A stretch of 33,921 nucleotides of DNA from Agromyces sp. (lineage in GTDB: Bacteria; Actinomycetota; Actinomycetes; Actinomycetales; Microbacteriaceae): NCBI GenBank assembly GCA_031178025.1, contig JAPSJU010000001.1, forward strand, positions 1 through 33,921, in the 5' to 3' direction. The notes under the pieces were generated by a model. That model made no database searches. It was given only the letters and a program-made list of their open reading frames with translations, and was not told the origin of the DNA. Shown piece by piece: positions 32,497 to 33,921 of the stretch. Made by a program: the position numbers and the translations under genes. How positions within the stretch are numbered: the first letter of the stretch is position 1; each line of letters starts with the position of its first letter.

Positions 32497-33144
32497 ATGA
32501 CTCGCCGAAGCACGTTCACCGACCAGTCGGTCACCTACGGGGCGATCGGGGCGACGCTCGATCCCGACCTGCTGCGCTACCCGCCGGCCGGATTCCGGCC
32601 CGCCGAGGATGCGGTGCGCATCGGCTCCGGGCGGGAGCGCTTCGATCGTGCCGCCGACGCGCTCATGACGTGGGGCATCCAGCGAGGAGCCGGGTTCACC
32701 GTCACGGACATCTCGGCGGGAACCGGCGCGCAGTATCCCGGCATCCTCTACGACGCCGACGGCGCTCCGCTCGCCCAGCAGCCCGGTGCGAAGGTGGAGG
32801 ACCGGTTCGGCCCCGATGGCACTCCCTACATCGCTGCGGGGATGACGGCGACGCTCGGTCGCAGGGGACGGTTCCGCAGCCGATCGATCCCGGTGCTCGT
32901 CGTCTACGTGATCGACGAGCCGAATCGCATCGGCTTCGCCTACGGCACGACCGGCGATGGAGTCGAGAGCGGCGAGGAGTCGTTCATCCTCGAGCATCGC
33001 GACGACGATACGGTGTGGCTCACCATTCGCTCGATGTACCACGGGCCGAGCGGGCTGGCCCGCCTCCTCGGAGGCGGACGCCGAGAGCGCCGAGAGCTCA
33101 CCAGGCTCCAGCTGCGAGCGCTGCATCCCGCGGGCGGCGCGTAG
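32497..33144 (+). CDS. DUF1990 (UPF0548) family protein
   Basis: 215 residues, in the range of the family, which has no established function. I recognise it from FTDQSVTYGAIGATLDPDLL near the start, FRPAEDAVRIGSGRERFDRA, ALMTWGIQRGAGF, the VYVIDEPNRIGFAYGTTGDG segment, ESGEESFILEH and the final MYHGPSGLARLLG, all of which follow the DUF1990 pattern of a beta-barrel-like SRPBCC/START-related fold. An insertion (about residues 70-105, DISAGTGAQYPGILYDADGA and following) has low similarity to the family as I know it. The ATG has a TAAGGAG ribosome-binding site overlapping the lepA stop, so it is the second gene of the lepA operon. No signal peptide or membrane helix is seen. Confidence 0.8.
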   Translation: MTRRSTFTDQSVTYGAIGATLDPDLLRYPPAGFRPAEDAVRIGSGRERFDRAADALMTWGIQRGAGFTVTDISAGTGAQYPGILYDADGAPLAQQPGAKVEDRFGPDGTPYIAAGMTATLGRRGRFRSRSIPVLVVYVIDEPNRIGFAYGTTGDGVESGEESFILEHRDDDTVWLTIRSMYHGPSGLARLLGGGRRERRELTRLQLRALHPAGGA

Positions 33145-33146
33145 GA

Positions 33147-33921
33147 GTGGGATCCGCGCTGCCCCTCGGCGAACCCGCGCCGCTCGACGGCCGGTTGCCC
33201 GCCTCGGCGTCGGAGGGCGCGGCCGACCGCGCGTTCGGTGTCTACGTCCATGTGCCGTTCTGCCGGGTGCGCTGCGGGTACTGCGACTTCAACACGTACA
33301 CCTCCGACGAGCTCCGCGGCGCCCGCCGCTCCGACTACGCCGACCAGGCGGTCTCGGAGATCCGGATGTCGCGGCGCGTCCTCGAGTCGTCCGGGTTGCC
33401 CGCCCGGCCAGCCGCCACCGTCTTCTTCGGCGGGGGAACGCCGACGTTGCTCCCCGCGGGCGACCTCGTGCGGATGCTGGATGCGGTGCGCGAGGAGCAC
33501 GGCCTCGTCGCGGGGGCGGAGGTCACGACGGAGGCCAACCCGGACTCGGTCGGGCCCGACGACCTGCGCACGCTGGCGGCGGGAGGGTTCACGCGGATCT
33601 CCTTCGGGATGCAGTCCGCCGTGCCGCACGTGCTCGCGGCGCTCGACCGCACGCACGACCCGGAGCGGGTGCCGCACGTCGTGCGGTGGGCGCGTGAAGC
33701 CGGCCTCGACGTGAGCCTCGACCTCATCTACGGAACGCCGGGGGAGACGCTCGCCGACTGGCGCCGGAGCGTCGAGGCGGTGCTCGCGGAACGGCCCGAT
33801 CACGTGTCGGCGTACGCCCTCATCGTCGAGGAGGGCACCAAGCTCGCGCGGCAGATCCGGCGCGGCGAGCTGGCCGAGCCCTCCGACGACCTCGAGGCCG
33901 ACATGTACGAGCTCGCCGACG
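33147..33921 (+). CDS. hemW: HemW-type radical SAM protein, haem chaperone (cut by window end)
   Basis: The first 258 codons are visible. HemW was long annotated as an oxygen-independent coproporphyrinogen oxidase, but E. coli and Lactococcus HemW act in haem delivery to respiratory proteins. The N-terminus GVYVHVPFCRVRCGYCDFNTY contains the CxxxCxxC cluster motif (C39, C43, C46); the Phe-Asn-Thr-Tyr after it is typical of HemW, while true HemN has a different pattern. Other segments are VFFGGGTPTLL, EVTTEANPDSV, FTRISFGMQSAVPHVLAALDRTHD, VSLDLIYGTPGETLADW and VSAYALIVEEGTKLARQI. The GTG lies 2 bases after the DUF1990 stop, so the gene is the third of the lepA operon. A haem-handling protein together with cytochrome bd on the same stretch is noted, but the two are 12 kb apart. 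Confidence 0.93.
   Translation, partial: MGSALPLGEPAPLDGRLPASASEGAADRAFGVYVHVPFCRVRCGYCDFNTYTSDELRGARRSDYADQAVSEIRMSRRVLESSGLPARPAATVFFGGGTPTLLPAGDLVRMLDAVREEHGLVAGAEVTTEANPDSVGPDDLRTLAAGGFTRISFGMQSAVPHVLAALDRTHDPERVPHVVRWAREAGLDVSLDLIYGTPGETLADWRRSVEAVLAERPDHVSAYALIVEEGTKLARQIRRGELAEPSDDLEADMYELAD

Overview
The window is about 34 kb of uniformly high-GC, tightly packed actinobacterial core chromosome. The gene content, the frequent GTG starts, the TAnnnT -10 elements placed almost on the start codon, and the protein sequences suggest a member of Micrococcales, most likely Microbacteriaceae; that assignment rests on my recognition of the proteins and was not tested by a search. I see no rRNA, tRNA, CRISPR array, insertion sequence, prophage or compositional island, and no gene-free stretch over 300 bases. 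The first and last genes (lspA and hemW) are cut by the window edges.

Layout. 1-7744 (+): end of lspA, an RluA/RluD-type pseudouridine synthase, dnaE, hisD, nrdR and pyrD. 7803-8864 (-): an App1-type (DUF2183) phosphatase, divergent from a TetR regulator (8977-9693, +). The regulator is followed by a four-gene osmoprotectant-type ABC transporter (ATPase, permease, permease, lipoprotein; 9751-12915) whose genes overlap by 4 bases each. 12912-13673 (-): a DedA membrane protein converging on that operon. 13752-15082 (-): a BlaI-type repressor followed by an M56 membrane metalloprotease. Divergent from these is the complete cytochrome bd operon cydA-cydB-cydD-cydC (15189-20988), then pabB and leuS. 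25183-29283 (+): the DNA-uptake genes comEA and comEC, then holA. 29370-29630 (-): rpsT. 29745-30524 (-): an alpha/beta hydrolase. 30630-33921 (+): lepA, a DUF1990 protein and the start of hemW.

The most interesting place is the 106-base gap between blaI and cydA. It holds two 17-base palindromes, one of them perfect, with CTACA/TGTAG half-sites that resemble the operators of the staphylococcal BlaI/MecI repressors. Their centres are 22 bases apart. This suggests that a BlaI repressor and a metalloprotease partner lacking a penicillin-sensor domain control the cytochrome bd oxidase, not a beta-lactamase.

A second window-wide pattern is a recurring -10 hexamer (TAGGCT, TAGACT, TACGCT and relatives) 6 to 10 bases before many start codons, implying leaderless or nearly leaderless mRNAs. 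Hairpins fit as terminators after rluD, dnaE, pyrD, the ABC operon, leuS, and between holA and rpsT.
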